A stretch of 64,000 nt of DNA from Flectobacillus longus. Its GTDB lineage: Bacteria > Bacteroidota > Bacteroidia > Cytophagales > Spirosomataceae. The notes below the pieces were generated by a model. That model did no database searches. It was not told where the DNA came from and worked only from the letters and a program-made list of their open reading frames with translations. The stretch lies in the NCBI RefSeq assembly GCF_030056705.1, contig NZ_JASHIC010000015.1, forward strand, positions 124,001 to 188,000, given 5' to 3'. This document shows, in pieces, positions 1-9,112 of the stretch. Position numbers and translations under genes: made by a program. The number at the start of each line of letters is the position of its first letter. Position 1 is the stretch's first letter.

Positions 1-919
1 TACAGGTAACCAAGCCGATATTCAAAACAGAGGATATGAGTTTGTGTTGAACTACAGAAATACGATTTCAAAAGATCTTTCTTTCTCAATTGGTGGTAAC
101 ATTGGTATCAACGACAACAAAGTTTTGCGTGTAGTAACAGGTGCTAACCCTATCTACTCAGGTGGTGCAGCGTCAACGGGTGGTGCTTTGGCAACTCGTA
201 CCATCGAAGGGCAGCCTATTGGTCAGTTCTTTGGTTATATCGTAGATGGTATTTTCCAAAATACGGCTGAAGTAGCTGCTTCTGCTCAGAAAAATGCTAA
301 ACCAGGCGATTTCAAATACCGTGATATTAGTGGTCCAGATGGAAAGCCTGACGGTGTTATCTCTGACTTAGACCGTGCTCCACTAGGTAATCCAAATCCT
401 AAATTCAGCTATGGTATTAATACTAGCTGGAATTACAAACAATTTGACTTGATGTTAGACTTTCAAGGCGTTGCTGGTGTAGATATTTACAATGCCAACC
501 TTGGCTTGCGTTATGGTAACGAAAACTTTACCAAAGATTTCTACAACAACCGTTGGCATGGAGAAGGTACTTCCAATACTTATCCTTCAGTAAATATCGG
601 TGGTGGTGATAACTATCGTCCAAACTCTTTCTTCGTAGAAAGTGGTGCTTACTTCCGTGTTCGTAATATTCAGTTGGGCTACTCTTTGCCAAGTACTATT
701 ACAGACAAATTACACATCAAAAAATTGCGTGTATTCGCTAATGCACAGAATGCTTTGAACTTCTTTAAATATAGAGGTTTTACACCTGAAGTTACAGGTG
801 CTTACAACAGCAGTGGCGCAGCTACAAGTGGTACAAGTGCAACAATCAATGCAGGTATTGATAACAACGTGTATCCGATGTATGCTACCTACAACTTTGG
901 TTTAAATGTTACTTTCTAA
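1..919 (+). CDS. SusC-family TonB-dependent outer-membrane transporter, C-terminal part (5' end outside window)
   Basis: The frame is open from base 2, so this is the last ~305 residues of a larger gene; the GTG at 44 is internal and not a start. SusC proteins form a beta-barrel in the outer membrane that, with the SusD lid, imports oligosaccharides using TonB energy. Seen here are family landmarks of the barrel end: NRGYEF near the start (the usual N-x-G-x-E strand), GQPIGQFFGYIVDGIFQN, then DGVISDLDRAPLGNPNPKFSYG, and a C-terminus ending in aromatic NFGLNVTF, as expected for barrel assembly. A susD gene follows 49 bp downstream, so the pair heads the glycan locus that runs to about 7.9 kb. 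The plug and N-terminal regulatory domain cannot be seen. Family is sure; substrate is inferred only from the neighbours. Confidence 0.93.
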   Translation, partial: TGNQADIQNRGYEFVLNYRNTISKDLSFSIGGNIGINDNKVLRVVTGANPIYSGGAASTGGALATRTIEGQPIGQFFGYIVDGIFQNTAEVAASAQKNAKPGDFKYRDISGPDGKPDGVISDLDRAPLGNPNPKFSYGINTSWNYKQFDLMLDFQGVAGVDIYNANLGLRYGNENFTKDFYNNRWHGEGTSNTYPSVNIGGGDNYRPNSFFVESGAYFRVRNIQLGYSLPSTITDKLHIKKLRVFANAQNALNFFKYRGFTPEVTGAYNSSGAATSGTSATINAGIDNNVYPMYATYNFGLNVTF

Positions 920-968
920 TCATTCCAACTTATAATAGAATTTTTAGAAACTGAAAAGAGAAAGAATT

Positions 969-2456
969 ATGAAAAAATATAGCATTATTTCAACAGCCCT
1001 TAAAGTGGGGAAATATTTACCAGTTGCCTTAGTGTTGACTCTATCTAGCTGTAGTGATAGCTTTTTGGAAGTACCACCACAAGGACAACAACCATCTGAA
1101 CAATTCTGGAAAAATGAAGCAGACGCTACCAAGTCCGTAAATGCCATGTATGCCAACCTTCGTTCATGGAACAATACCGCTTTTGCTCCAATCGCTATCG
1201 AAAGTGTACCTTCAGATGATGCCGAAAAAGGAAGTAGCCCAAGCGATGCAACTTTCTTCAACAAGTTTGATACGTTTACTCATACTTCTACAGAAGGACA
1301 AATTGCCGATTTTTGGACAGGTCAATATCAATCTATTAACTATGCCAATCAAGTAATTACGAATATCCCTGCTATCAGCATGGACGAAGGCTTGAAGGCT
1401 CGTTATATCGCTGAAGCAAAATTTGTACGTGCTTATTGCTACTTTAGATTAGTGCGTGCTTTTGGTGATGTGCCTTTGCGTTTGTCATTGGCAACAGATG
1501 CTTCTCAATATAATTTGGCTCGTACACCTAAAGCACAAGTTTGGGCAGCTATCGAAAAAGATTTGCAAGATGCAGCTACTGTATTACCACAAACTTACGG
1601 TGCTGCTGATATTGGTCGTGCTACAAAAGGAGCAGCTTTGGGATTGAATGCGAAAGTAGCTTTGTATCAGAAAAAATGGAGCGATGTAGTTAGTCTTACC
1701 AAACAAGTGATGGGTATGGGATATGGCTTACTTCCAAATTACGATTCAGTATTCCGTATTCCGAATGAAAACTCTAAAGAGTCGATTTTTGAGATTCAAT
1801 GTAAACTAATCTTAGGAAATGCATCTGCATCTAGCTCACAATACTCACAAGTACAAGGGGTTCGTGGTGCGCAAGGTGGCGGATGGGGCTTTAATGTTCC
1901 AACACAAGATTTGGTGAATGAATTTGAAGCTGGCGACCCGCGTTTAGATGCAACGATTATTTTCCGTGGCGAAACTACCCCTCAAGGTGATGCAATTCCA
2001 GCTACTGGTGATAACCCAATGTACAATCAGAAGTCTTATGTGCCATTCTCGTTGTTTGTATCTGGTTACAACGAAGGTGCAGAGCAAAATGTTAGAGTGA
2101 TGCGTTATGCCGAAGTCTTGTTGATGAATGCAGAGGCAAATATGGAATTAGGCAATACTGCCGATGCTTTAGCATCATTGGAAATGGTTCGTGCTCGTGC
2201 TCGCCAAGGTAATGCTGCGATTTTGCCAAAAGTAACTACTACCGACCAAGCGCAATTACGTAAAGCAATTTACCATGAAAGACGTGTAGAAATGGCAATG
2301 GAATTTGATCGTTTCTTCGATGTGGTTCGTCAAGGTAGAGGTGCTGAAGTTTTGGGTAAAAAAGGCTTCAAAGCAGGCGTAAATGAGGTTTTTCCTATTC
2401 CTCAAAACGAAATTGACCTAAGTGCTGGCGTGCTTAAGCAAAATCCTGGATACTAA
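969..2456 (+). CDS. SusD/RagB-family nutrient-binding outer-membrane lipoprotein
   Basis: Surface lipoprotein that caps the SusC barrel and captures glycan. The N-terminus has a lipoprotein signal ending in LSSC with Cys28 as the lipidated residue, followed by the typical DSFLEVPPQG stretch of mature SusD proteins. The middle holds the helical TPR-like part (AKFVRAYCYFRLVRAFGDVP is a SusD hallmark), and the C-terminus contains the conserved RYAEVLLMNAEA segment, the RRVEMAMEFDRFFDVVRQG block and a last segment FPIPQNEIDLSAGVLKQNPGY; all three are diagnostic of RagB/SusD. Its 495 residues are normal for the family. It follows susC by 49 bp and surely shares its transcript. Substrate is not readable from the sequence; linked enzymes suggest a beta-glucan. 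Confidence 0.95.
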   Translation: MKKYSIISTALKVGKYLPVALVLTLSSCSDSFLEVPPQGQQPSEQFWKNEADATKSVNAMYANLRSWNNTAFAPIAIESVPSDDAEKGSSPSDATFFNKFDTFTHTSTEGQIADFWTGQYQSINYANQVITNIPAISMDEGLKARYIAEAKFVRAYCYFRLVRAFGDVPLRLSLATDASQYNLARTPKAQVWAAIEKDLQDAATVLPQTYGAADIGRATKGAALGLNAKVALYQKKWSDVVSLTKQVMGMGYGLLPNYDSVFRIPNENSKESIFEIQCKLILGNASASSSQYSQVQGVRGAQGGGWGFNVPTQDLVNEFEAGDPRLDATIIFRGETTPQGDAIPATGDNPMYNQKSYVPFSLFVSGYNEGAEQNVRVMRYAEVLLMNAEANMELGNTADALASLEMVRARARQGNAAILPKVTTTDQAQLRKAIYHERRVEMAMEFDRFFDVVRQGRGAEVLGKKGFKAGVNEVFPIPQNEIDLSAGVLKQNPGY

Positions 2457-2495
2457 TTGTTGCCAATGTCTAACATTTAATTTGAGTTTGTAACT

Positions 2496-3329
2496 ATGAA
2501 TATTTTCAAAAATAAATCATTATTAGCTGGTTTGCTTGGCTCATCTATGTTGTTGAGTTCTTGCTACGAGAAGTTTGACGCTTCTACTTATGCGCCAGCC
2601 GTTTCTATCGGAGGATATACAAGCACTACCGAAATTGCCCCAAGTAATTTGATTGGGTATTGGTCTTTCGACAACAACTATACAGATGCTGTATCCAAAA
2701 CTGCTGGCGAAGCTACAGGTACAAGCTTTGCAGGCGGTGTGAAGGGACAGGCAATGGTCGGTGGTATCGACAAATATGTAGTAAGTAATGTGCCTTCTGC
2801 CATCCAAAATCTATCTAGCTTCACCGTTACTACGTGGGTCAACATGAAGAAAAATGATGCAGGAATTGTTGGTTTGGTGGATATTGCGAATTCTGGATCA
2901 TTCTGGGGAAATCTTACGATTTTCCTAGAAAATGGTGCAACGGATTCGAAAGGTTTGTTGAAAGTACACGTGAACAACGCAGGAAAAGATGCGTGGTTGG
3001 GGAACTATGATTTGAATAACCTTTGGAATACTTGGGCAAACATTGCTGTTACTTATGATGCTACCTCTTCGACTTTTAAGGTGTATTATAATGGTAATAA
3101 AATTGCGACTCAAGTGGTAGCTGGATACGGAGGAATCAAATTCCAGAATGCTTCGAAAATGGTATTTGGTACGGTTCAATTCCAAACAAGTCCTAGTCTA
3201 AATGGTGGTGACAAACAATCATGGGCTAGTTTCTTGAATGGTCAACTCGACGAAGTACGTATCTACAATAAAGCCCTAGCCGAAAATGAGGTAAATGCCT
3301 TAGTGAAGCTTGAAGGTAGAGGGAAATAA
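2496..3329 (+). CDS. LamG/concanavalin A-like surface lipoprotein of the PUL
   Basis: Probable surface glycan-binding lipoprotein, occupying the slot where SusE/SusF-type proteins are encoded. A signal peptide ends in LLSSC with Cys23 lipidated. After a short linker, residues ~50-275 form one LamG-like jelly-roll: LIGYWSFDNNYTDAVSK opens the domain, VTTWVNMKK, ITVTYD-like NIAVTYDATSSTFKVYYNG and the closing GQLDEVRIYNKALAENEV are the standard strands of this fold. No catalytic motif of a GH16-type enzyme is visible, so binding rather than hydrolysis is more likely. It lies 39 bp after susD in the same direction and is followed by a terminator-like hairpin at 3567, so it probably ends the susCD transcript. 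The ligand is unknown. Confidence 0.85.
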   Translation: MNIFKNKSLLAGLLGSSMLLSSCYEKFDASTYAPAVSIGGYTSTTEIAPSNLIGYWSFDNNYTDAVSKTAGEATGTSFAGGVKGQAMVGGIDKYVVSNVPSAIQNLSSFTVTTWVNMKKNDAGIVGLVDIANSGSFWGNLTIFLENGATDSKGLLKVHVNNAGKDAWLGNYDLNNLWNTWANIAVTYDATSSTFKVYYNGNKIATQVVAGYGGIKFQNASKMVFGTVQFQTSPSLNGGDKQSWASFLNGQLDEVRIYNKALAENEVNALVKLEGRGK

Positions 3330-3653
3330 TCTTTTAAGTGCTGAGTTGGGAGTGTAGAGTGCGGAGTTTTTTTAATTATAAATCTTCATTCTCAGCTTAT
3401 CACTTACATCTATCTATCCTGAATTGATTTAGTTATTTTGCAGAATAAGATTGTTTAAGCTGTAAGCCATAGGTATTAGGCAAAATGTTTTCATTTTTTT
3501 TATAAGAAACTCATTTAGACTTTTAGCCTATGGCAAAAAGCTTATTGCCTAAAGCCTTTTGTGTAAAACGACCTATCTTCGGGTGGGTCGTTGATTTTAT
3601 TTTTAGGAAAAATGATTCTAAACCAATTTTCAAAATCATAACATCCCAATTTT
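3330..3653. repeat. Intergenic region with decayed copy of the dispersed MITE-like repeat
   Basis: No gene is seen. Bases ~3338-3370 hold a 'gtgctgagttgggagtg' phrase that recurs near 24.2, 25.7, 30.8 and 63.6 kb. Bases ~3430-3560 resemble the element at 30903-31197: they contain TTTTGCAGAATAAGATT and the inverted words 'aagccataggtattaggc' and 'gcctatggcaaaaagc'. The copy looks truncated and diverged. A hairpin described separately ends the region before the GH144-like gene. Confidence 0.6.
3567..3592 (+). terminator. Hairpin, probable terminator of the susCD-LamG transcript
   Basis: Perfect 7-bp stem AACGACC (3567-3573) with GGTCGTT (3586-3592), followed by GATTTTATTTTT. It stands between the LamG lipoprotein gene and the next lipoprotein enzyme gene. 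It could partly separate expression of transport and enzyme genes. Confidence 0.6.
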
Positions 3654-5315
3654 ATGAAAGTCTTACCTTATCAAATTGTTTGTGTGTTGCTGATTCTTCT
3701 TTGTGCTTGTTCCAAAAAAGCGACAGAGGACGTAAAGCCAACGCCCACGCCAAGCTCATTTAGTCTCAATACTTTAAGAGTAAATGGGGACTACAATGGC
3801 TTTGATTATAAAGATGTTACGACAAAACCTGAAATAATCCTTACTTTCAATACAGCGCTTGATGCTAGTTCGCTAGCATCAGCGATTTTGTTAAAAAATA
3901 CTGCTGGTAATACCTTTGCTGTACAAACTTCTTTATCCCAAAATGATAGTGCTATTGTTATCAAACCTGCACTTGATTTGAATTACCTTAACAAATACAC
4001 TTTATCAATTAATAATCTCCTAAAGTCAAAAACAGGAGGCAATTTACGTACAGAGTTCACGGTTAATCTGACCACTCAACTAGATGCCAAAGACAAATTT
4101 CCAAGAATTAGCGATGAGGAATTGCTGACTAAAGTTCAACAACAGACCTTCCGCTATTTCTGGGATTTTGGGCATCCTGTTTCGGGACTGGCTCGTGAAC
4201 GAAATACCTCTGGTGATATAGTCACCTCTGGTGGTTCGGGATTTGGAATTATGGCAATGGTTGTTGGTGTCGAGCGTAAGTTTATTACTCGTGAACAAGG
4301 GTTACAACGACTCACCACTATAGTCGATTTTTTGACTAATCAAGCTGAAAAGTTTCATGGCGCATTTCCGCATTGGCTCAATGGATCTACAGGGAAAACG
4401 GTTCCTTTTAGTGCAAAAGACAATGGGGCAGATTTGGTCGAAACTTCCTTTCTCATGCAAGGCTTATTGACAGCCCGACAATATTTTGATGGAAATACTC
4501 AAGCAGAAATAACACTTCGCCAAAAAATCAATACCCTTTGGAATGGAGTCGAGTGGAATTGGTTTACCCAAAATACTTCCAATGGTTTGTATTGGCATTG
4601 GTCACCTACCGACGCTTGGGCAATGAATATGAAAATCTCAGGGTGGAATGAGGCTTTGATTACTTATGTATTAGGGGCATCATCTGAAAAGTATTCGATA
4701 TCCAAAGACGTTTATCAAAATGGCTGGACTCGTAATGGTGCTTTCAAAAATGGTAATAGCTACTTTGGTGTGAAACTTCCCTTGGGCGGAAATATGGGAG
4801 GACCTTTGTTTTTTACCCACTATTCATTTTTAGGACTTAATCCTAAATTACTGACCGATCAATACACTAATTATTTCGACCAAAATAAAGCACATGCTCA
4901 AATCAATTATCTCTATTGCAAAGCAAATCCTAAACAATATGCTTTCTATGGCGAAAATTGTTGGGGGCTTACTGCCAGTGACAACGAAAATGGGTATTCC
5001 GCCCATGCACCTGACAATGATTTGGGCGTAATTTCGCCAACGGCAGCACTAGCTTCTTTTCCTTACACGCCTACAGAGTCGATGCAAGCTTTACAGTTTT
5101 TCTATTACAAATTAGGTGATAAAATCTGGAAAGAATATGGCTTTGTAGATGCTTTCAATCTCAACAAATTCTGGTATGCTGATAGCTTTTTGGCAATCGA
5201 CCAAGGACCAATTATTGTTATGATAGAAAACCATCGTTCTGGACTGTTATGGAATTTGTTTATGTCTTGTCCTGAAGTGAAAAATGGACTAAAAAAACTT
5301 GAATTAACCAACTGA
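3654..5315 (+). CDS. GH144-like (PF10091 'glucoamylase' family) lipoprotein with N-terminal Ig-like domain
   Basis: Probable surface or periplasmic endo-glucanase. The signal peptide ends in LLCAC with Cys19 as lipid site. Residues ~30-145 form a bacterial Ig-like domain (Big_5 style: EIILTFNTALDASSLASAIL, IKPALDLNYLNKYTLSI). Residues ~155-550 match the PF10091 alpha/alpha-barrel family: LLTKVQQQTFRYFWDFGHPVSG at the start, FGIMAMVVGVER, NGADLVETSFLMQGLL with the conserved acidic D/E pair, EWNWFT, and the closing YGFVDAFNL, WYADSFLAIDQGPIIVMIEN. Members characterised so far (GH144, for example from Chitinophaga) cleave beta-1,2-glucan; the Pfam name 'glucoamylase' is historical. It is 325 bp behind the LamG gene and ahead of a second glycosidase. 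Family assignment is firm, the exact linkage cut is inferred. Its stop codon lies within the first unit of a 14-bp tandem repeat. Confidence 0.85.
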   Translation: MKVLPYQIVCVLLILLCACSKKATEDVKPTPTPSSFSLNTLRVNGDYNGFDYKDVTTKPEIILTFNTALDASSLASAILLKNTAGNTFAVQTSLSQNDSAIVIKPALDLNYLNKYTLSINNLLKSKTGGNLRTEFTVNLTTQLDAKDKFPRISDEELLTKVQQQTFRYFWDFGHPVSGLARERNTSGDIVTSGGSGFGIMAMVVGVERKFITREQGLQRLTTIVDFLTNQAEKFHGAFPHWLNGSTGKTVPFSAKDNGADLVETSFLMQGLLTARQYFDGNTQAEITLRQKINTLWNGVEWNWFTQNTSNGLYWHWSPTDAWAMNMKISGWNEALITYVLGASSEKYSISKDVYQNGWTRNGAFKNGNSYFGVKLPLGGNMGGPLFFTHYSFLGLNPKLLTDQYTNYFDQNKAHAQINYLYCKANPKQYAFYGENCWGLTASDNENGYSAHAPDNDLGVISPTAALASFPYTPTESMQALQFFYYKLGDKIWKEYGFVDAFNLNKFWYADSFLAIDQGPIIVMIENHRSGLLWNLFMSCPEVKNGLKKLELTN

Positions 5316-5381
5316 GTTTTTCAAACTGAGTTTTTCAAACCGAGTTTTTCAAACCGAGTTTTTCAAACCGAACTCTTCAAA
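5312..5381 (+). repeat. 14-bp tandem repeat, five units, overlapping a stop codon
   Basis: Five contiguous units of CYGAGTTTTTCAAA; the first two read CTGAG, the next two CCGAG, and the last is CCGAACTCTTCAAA. The TGA stop of the upstream gene (5313-5315) is part of unit one. Length differences here would not change the protein. A strong terminator follows at 5408. Confidence 0.9.
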
Positions 5382-5407
5382 AATTTTATTAAACCGCGTA
5401 ATTCTGC

Positions 5408-5442
5408 ATCCGTAGTATTCATTGAGTACTACGGATTTTTTG
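5408..5442 (+). terminator. Intrinsic terminator after the GH144-like gene
   Basis: Perfect 10-bp stem ATCCGTAGTA (5408-5417) with TACTACGGAT (5427-5436), followed by a run of T to 5441. Classical rho-independent form; it implies the next gene has its own promoter in the 78 bp before its start. Confidence 0.88.
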
Positions 5443-5520
5443 TAAAAAATAAACCCCGATAACAAAATCTCCAGAAATCATTAAATTTGATGTAGAATAA
5501 ATCCATTTTTATAAACAAAT

Positions 5521-7929
5521 ATGAAATCAATCCTCAAAACCCTTATGCTGGGAAGCATTGTTGTAGCTTCTATACAAGCAAATGCTCAAAAAGCCTCTTT
5601 ACTTGATTTGACCAAAAATAGTGAAAGCATTACTGGGAAAAAATCGTATCTGAATACGCCTTATGTAACCGCAGGCGACCGTCTTTATATGGTTGGGCAT
5701 CAAAATGGGCAATTTCCCGATTTGGGCTGGCACGTCACTGGCGAAATGGGAGGGATTTGGGATCATCCTATTAAATTGATGGATGGTTTTTCTGCTAAAA
5801 TACAGGCTAATGGTATTTCTCACTGTCTAGCCCAAGCCACTTCTTTTGTGAATTTTCCTTATGGCAATAAGCATATTTATCAGGATATTTTACCCAATCT
5901 TTCTGTCCAAAGATTTCAGTTTGTTCCAGATAAGACAGAAGCTGTAGTTGTAGAATATACTTTTGAGAATCATGGAACAAGCCCTCAAACACTAGAATTT
6001 GAATTTACAGGACATAGCGATTTACGACCAGTTTGGCTAGGCGAGCGAAATAATATGATTGATGCGGAGGATAAAGCTACTTGGCAAAACGCAAGTCAAT
6101 CTTGGGTCGTAAAAGATCAGAAAAATCCTTGGTATGTGCAGTTCGGTGCTAATATTTCTGCCAAATCACATCATCAAAATATATCAGATTGTCAGTTTAA
6201 ATCCCAAGGTTTAGTAACAAAAGCAAGCTTAATATACAACATAGTAATTGCTCCTAAATCAAAATTTATTTTGCCAATTGTGATTGCTGGTTCATACCAA
6301 TCAGAAGGGGCTGTGACTAAGACCTTTGGGAATATTCAGAAAAATGCTTCTGTTTTACTTCAACAAAAAATCAAACGCTATGAGTCAATTGCCAAGCAAT
6401 CAGCGCTAACGGTTCCAGACAAAAAATTGGAACAAGCATTTCGTTGGGTGAAATATAATACGGATTGGTTGGTGCGCGATGTCCCAGCGGTTGGCCGTGG
6501 TATGTCGGCAGGGATGCCTGATTATCCTTGGTGGTTTGGAACAGACGCCGAATATACCTTGAAAGGCTTAGTGGCAACAGTAAAAAAGGATTTGGTATAT
6601 GATGCAGTGGAAGTTTTGAATAAACTTTCAGAAAAAGAAAATGGCAATGGACGTATCGTACACGAAGTGTCTTCAAATGGTGTTGTTTTCAATCCTGGCA
6701 ATGTCAATGAAACACCACAATTTGCCAGTATGATTTGGGAGATTTATCAATGGACAGGCGATAAATCTTTCTTACAAAAGTATTATCCAACCATTAAAAA
6801 AGGGTTGGATTGGTTGTTGAAAGAAAACGATAAGGATAAAAATTTGCTTCCTGATGGCTTTGGTATGATGGAAATCCATGGACTCAATAGCGAGATGATT
6901 GACGTAGCAGTTTACACCCAAAAAGCCTTTGCTGATGCTGCTCAAATAGCAAAACTCGTAGGAGATACCGAACAGGCTTTACAATATGAGCGTAATGCTA
7001 GTCAAATCAAACACCAAATCAATACTGATTTTTGGGTGCCGGAAAGTCAATCTTTTGCCGACTTTATAGGAACAAGAGAACAAACTTTACACTTAATTGA
7101 TGATGCAATAGTAAGAGCAGATACCCTACAAAAACCTTGGGCAGTGGCAGAATTAAAGCAATTAAAGTCTAACGTAGAGGCTTTGCCTGTAGGTACAAAA
7201 AAAGGCTTCGCTTTACACCATAATTGGGTAGTAAATACGCCTATGGAAATGGGAATTGCTGACCCTGAAAAAGCTAAACTTGCACTTGTAAATGCACGTA
7301 AATACACCAATCCATTTGGTGCTTTTGTGACAGGTATTGACCGTGATGAAAGTTCTAATTCTGAGGAGGCACCAGCAACATTTGTACGTAAATCTTTTAC
7401 TTACACGGGTGCAGTGATGACTTTGCCAACGGGTGTGGCGGCTATTGGAGAGAATAATTATGGTAATCCTGATGGGGCTTTGTGGTATTTGAATAAAATG
7501 ACCAAAACCTTTAGCTATGTGCTTCCCGGGGCGATATATGAAGTTTCGCCTGATTATGGAATGATGTGTCAAGCTTGGAATTTGTATAGCTATGCTACCC
7601 CGATTATTAAGCAGTTTTTTGGAGTTCAGCCTCAAGCAGGTTTAAAATTAATCGTTATTCAACCCCAAATGCCGAGCACTTGGAACAATGCCAAAATTGA
7701 AAATGTACAGATAGGAGATAATAGCTTGAGTGTAAGCTATCAAAAAGTATCCTCTGTGTTGAAGGTTGATTTTAATCAAACGAAATCTTCATGGAGAATA
7801 AAAGTCCAATATCCCAAAGGAAAATTTACTTCTTGGAAACTAAATGGAAAGACTATCAAACCCGAATCATCCGACGAATTTGATTTTATATGGATTAGTG
7901 GGTTGAAGAATAAGGTAGAGGTTTTGTAA
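5521..7929 (+). CDS. Secreted six-hairpin (alpha/alpha)6 glycosidase, glycogen-debranching/GH63-like
   Basis: Probable periplasmic exo-acting glycosidase finishing off oligosaccharides imported by the upstream system. A signal peptide (residues 1-23, cleaved after QANAQ) leads into an N-terminal beta-sandwich (~25-290), then an alpha/alpha-barrel (~295-715) and a short C-terminal beta-region. Barrel motifs include MPDYPWWFGTDAEYTLKGL, which parallels the 'PWFGxD' acid motif of glycogen-debranching and GH63-clan enzymes, GRIVHEVSSNG, the substrate-pocket block VNETPQFASMIWEIYQWTGD and LLPDGFGMMEIHG. I recognise the fold and clan, not a defined CAZy family, so the linkage specificity is open. 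At 802 residues it is a full-length two-domain enzyme. It shares a bidirectional terminator with ald downstream. Confidence 0.7.
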   Translation: MKSILKTLMLGSIVVASIQANAQKASLLDLTKNSESITGKKSYLNTPYVTAGDRLYMVGHQNGQFPDLGWHVTGEMGGIWDHPIKLMDGFSAKIQANGISHCLAQATSFVNFPYGNKHIYQDILPNLSVQRFQFVPDKTEAVVVEYTFENHGTSPQTLEFEFTGHSDLRPVWLGERNNMIDAEDKATWQNASQSWVVKDQKNPWYVQFGANISAKSHHQNISDCQFKSQGLVTKASLIYNIVIAPKSKFILPIVIAGSYQSEGAVTKTFGNIQKNASVLLQQKIKRYESIAKQSALTVPDKKLEQAFRWVKYNTDWLVRDVPAVGRGMSAGMPDYPWWFGTDAEYTLKGLVATVKKDLVYDAVEVLNKLSEKENGNGRIVHEVSSNGVVFNPGNVNETPQFASMIWEIYQWTGDKSFLQKYYPTIKKGLDWLLKENDKDKNLLPDGFGMMEIHGLNSEMIDVAVYTQKAFADAAQIAKLVGDTEQALQYERNASQIKHQINTDFWVPESQSFADFIGTREQTLHLIDDAIVRADTLQKPWAVAELKQLKSNVEALPVGTKKGFALHHNWVVNTPMEMGIADPEKAKLALVNARKYTNPFGAFVTGIDRDESSNSEEAPATFVRKSFTYTGAVMTLPTGVAAIGENNYGNPDGALWYLNKMTKTFSYVLPGAIYEVSPDYGMMCQAWNLYSYATPIIKQFFGVQPQAGLKLIVIQPQMPSTWNNAKIENVQIGDNSLSVSYQKVSSVLKVDFNQTKSSWRIKVQYPKGKFTSWKLNGKTIKPESSDEFDFIWISGLKNKVEVL

Positions 7930-7944
7930 GCCATATTTTAATAG

Positions 7945-7972
7945 AAAAGGCTATCCAATCGGATAGCCTTTT
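7945..7972. terminator. Bidirectional terminator between convergent glycosidase and ald genes
   Basis: Perfect 12-bp stem AAAAGGCTATCC (7945-7956) with GGATAGCCTTTT (7961-7972), A-run on one side and T-run on the other, loop AATC. It can stop transcripts from both sides. Confidence 0.9.
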
Positions 7973-7996
7973 AAAAATCACCTAATATATAATCAA

Positions 7997-9112
7997 TTAA
8001 GCCAAAACTTCTGAAATATGGCAATAAGGAAGTTTCCAAGCTTCAGAAACACCTTGATAAACTATTTTACCATTTACAACATTCAAGCCTTTTTTCAACT
8101 CTTCATTTTCTTTGCAAGCTTTTTCCCATCCTTTGTTTGCCAACTGAATGGCATAAGGTAAAGTTGCGTTTGTAAGCGCTAACGTAGATGTATATGGTAC
8201 AGCTCCTGGCATATTGGCTACGCAGTAGTGTACGATTTCATCAATTACAAATGTTGGATTTTCGTGTGTTGTTGGTGTACATGTTTCGATACAACCACCT
8301 TGGTCAACAGCTACGTCTACTAAAACAGTACCAGGTTTCATTTCCTTCAACATATCACGAGTAATCAAATGTGGAGCTTTTGCTCCTGGAATCAAGACTG
8401 CACCAATAATCAAATCAGATAATTTAATCGCCTCACGAATATTATATTCATTTGACATAACTGTATCAACGTTGGCAGGCATTACGTCTTCCAAATAACG
8501 CAATCTTGGCAAACTGATATCCATAATAGTTACGTTTGCGCCTAAGCCTGCTGCCATTTTAGCTGCTTGTGTACCCACGATACCACCACCTAATACCAAT
8601 ACATTAGCAGGTTTTACTCCAGCTACACCACCTAACAAAATACCACGTCCACCCATTGGTTTCTCCAAATATTTTGCTCCTTCTTGAATCGCCATACGAC
8701 CAGCTACTTCCGACATAGGAACCAATAATGGTAAACTTCTATCTGCTTTTTCTACGGTTTCGTAAGCCAAACAAATTGCTTTACGCTCAATCATGGCGTG
8801 CGTCAATTCTTCTGACGAAGCAAAGTGGAAATACGTAAATAATAATTGATTTTCTTTGATTAATTTGTATTCAGAAGCAATAGGCTCTTTTACTTTCACA
8901 ATCATCTCAGCAATTTCATACACTGCCTCGATTGTTGGAAGAATGGTAGCACCAGCTTTTTCGTAAGCTTCATCTGTGAATCCGCTTCCTACACCAGCGC
9001 TTGCTTGGATATATACCGTGTGACCGTTTTTCTTAAATTCTGCTACACCCGCAGGGGTAAGTGCTACACGGTTCTCGTTGTTTTTGATTTCTTTAGGTAC
9101 GCCGATAATCAT
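7997..9112 (-). CDS. ald: Alanine dehydrogenase
   Basis: Cytosolic NAD-dependent oxidative deamination of L-alanine to pyruvate and ammonium, or the reverse. The 371 residues match the family length and start MIIGVPKEIKNNENRVALTPAGV, typical of the AlaDh/PNT N-domain. The active-site lysine lies in VKVKEP and the histidine in YFHFASSEEL; the Rossmann NAD site is VLVLGGGIVGTQAAKMAAG with the acidic residue in IMDISLPRLRYLEDV. The AVDQGGCIETCTPTTHENP loop and MPGAVPYTSTLALTNATLPY close the enzyme. It is divergent from an Lrp/AsnC regulator across 350 bp that holds an Lrp-like palindrome, so alanine- or leucine-responsive control is likely. Alanine catabolism feeding pyruvate is the simplest role. 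Confidence 0.97.
   Translation of the reverse strand: MIIGVPKEIKNNENRVALTPAGVAEFKKNGHTVYIQASAGVGSGFTDEAYEKAGATILPTIEAVYEIAEMIVKVKEPIASEYKLIKENQLLFTYFHFASSEELTHAMIERKAICLAYETVEKADRSLPLLVPMSEVAGRMAIQEGAKYLEKPMGGRGILLGGVAGVKPANVLVLGGGIVGTQAAKMAAGLGANVTIMDISLPRLRYLEDVMPANVDTVMSNEYNIREAIKLSDLIIGAVLIPGAKAPHLITRDMLKEMKPGTVLVDVAVDQGGCIETCTPTTHENPTFVIDEIVHYCVANMPGAVPYTSTLALTNATLPYAIQLANKGWEKACKENEELKKGLNVVNGKIVYQGVSEAWKLPYCHISEVLA

Noticed and set aside
944-1264. 106-residue antisense frame to susD
   Set aside because: Fully inside a certain gene on the other strand; shadow frame.
5312-5381. CRISPR-like short repeats
   Set aside because: Units are directly adjacent without spacers and only 14 bp long.
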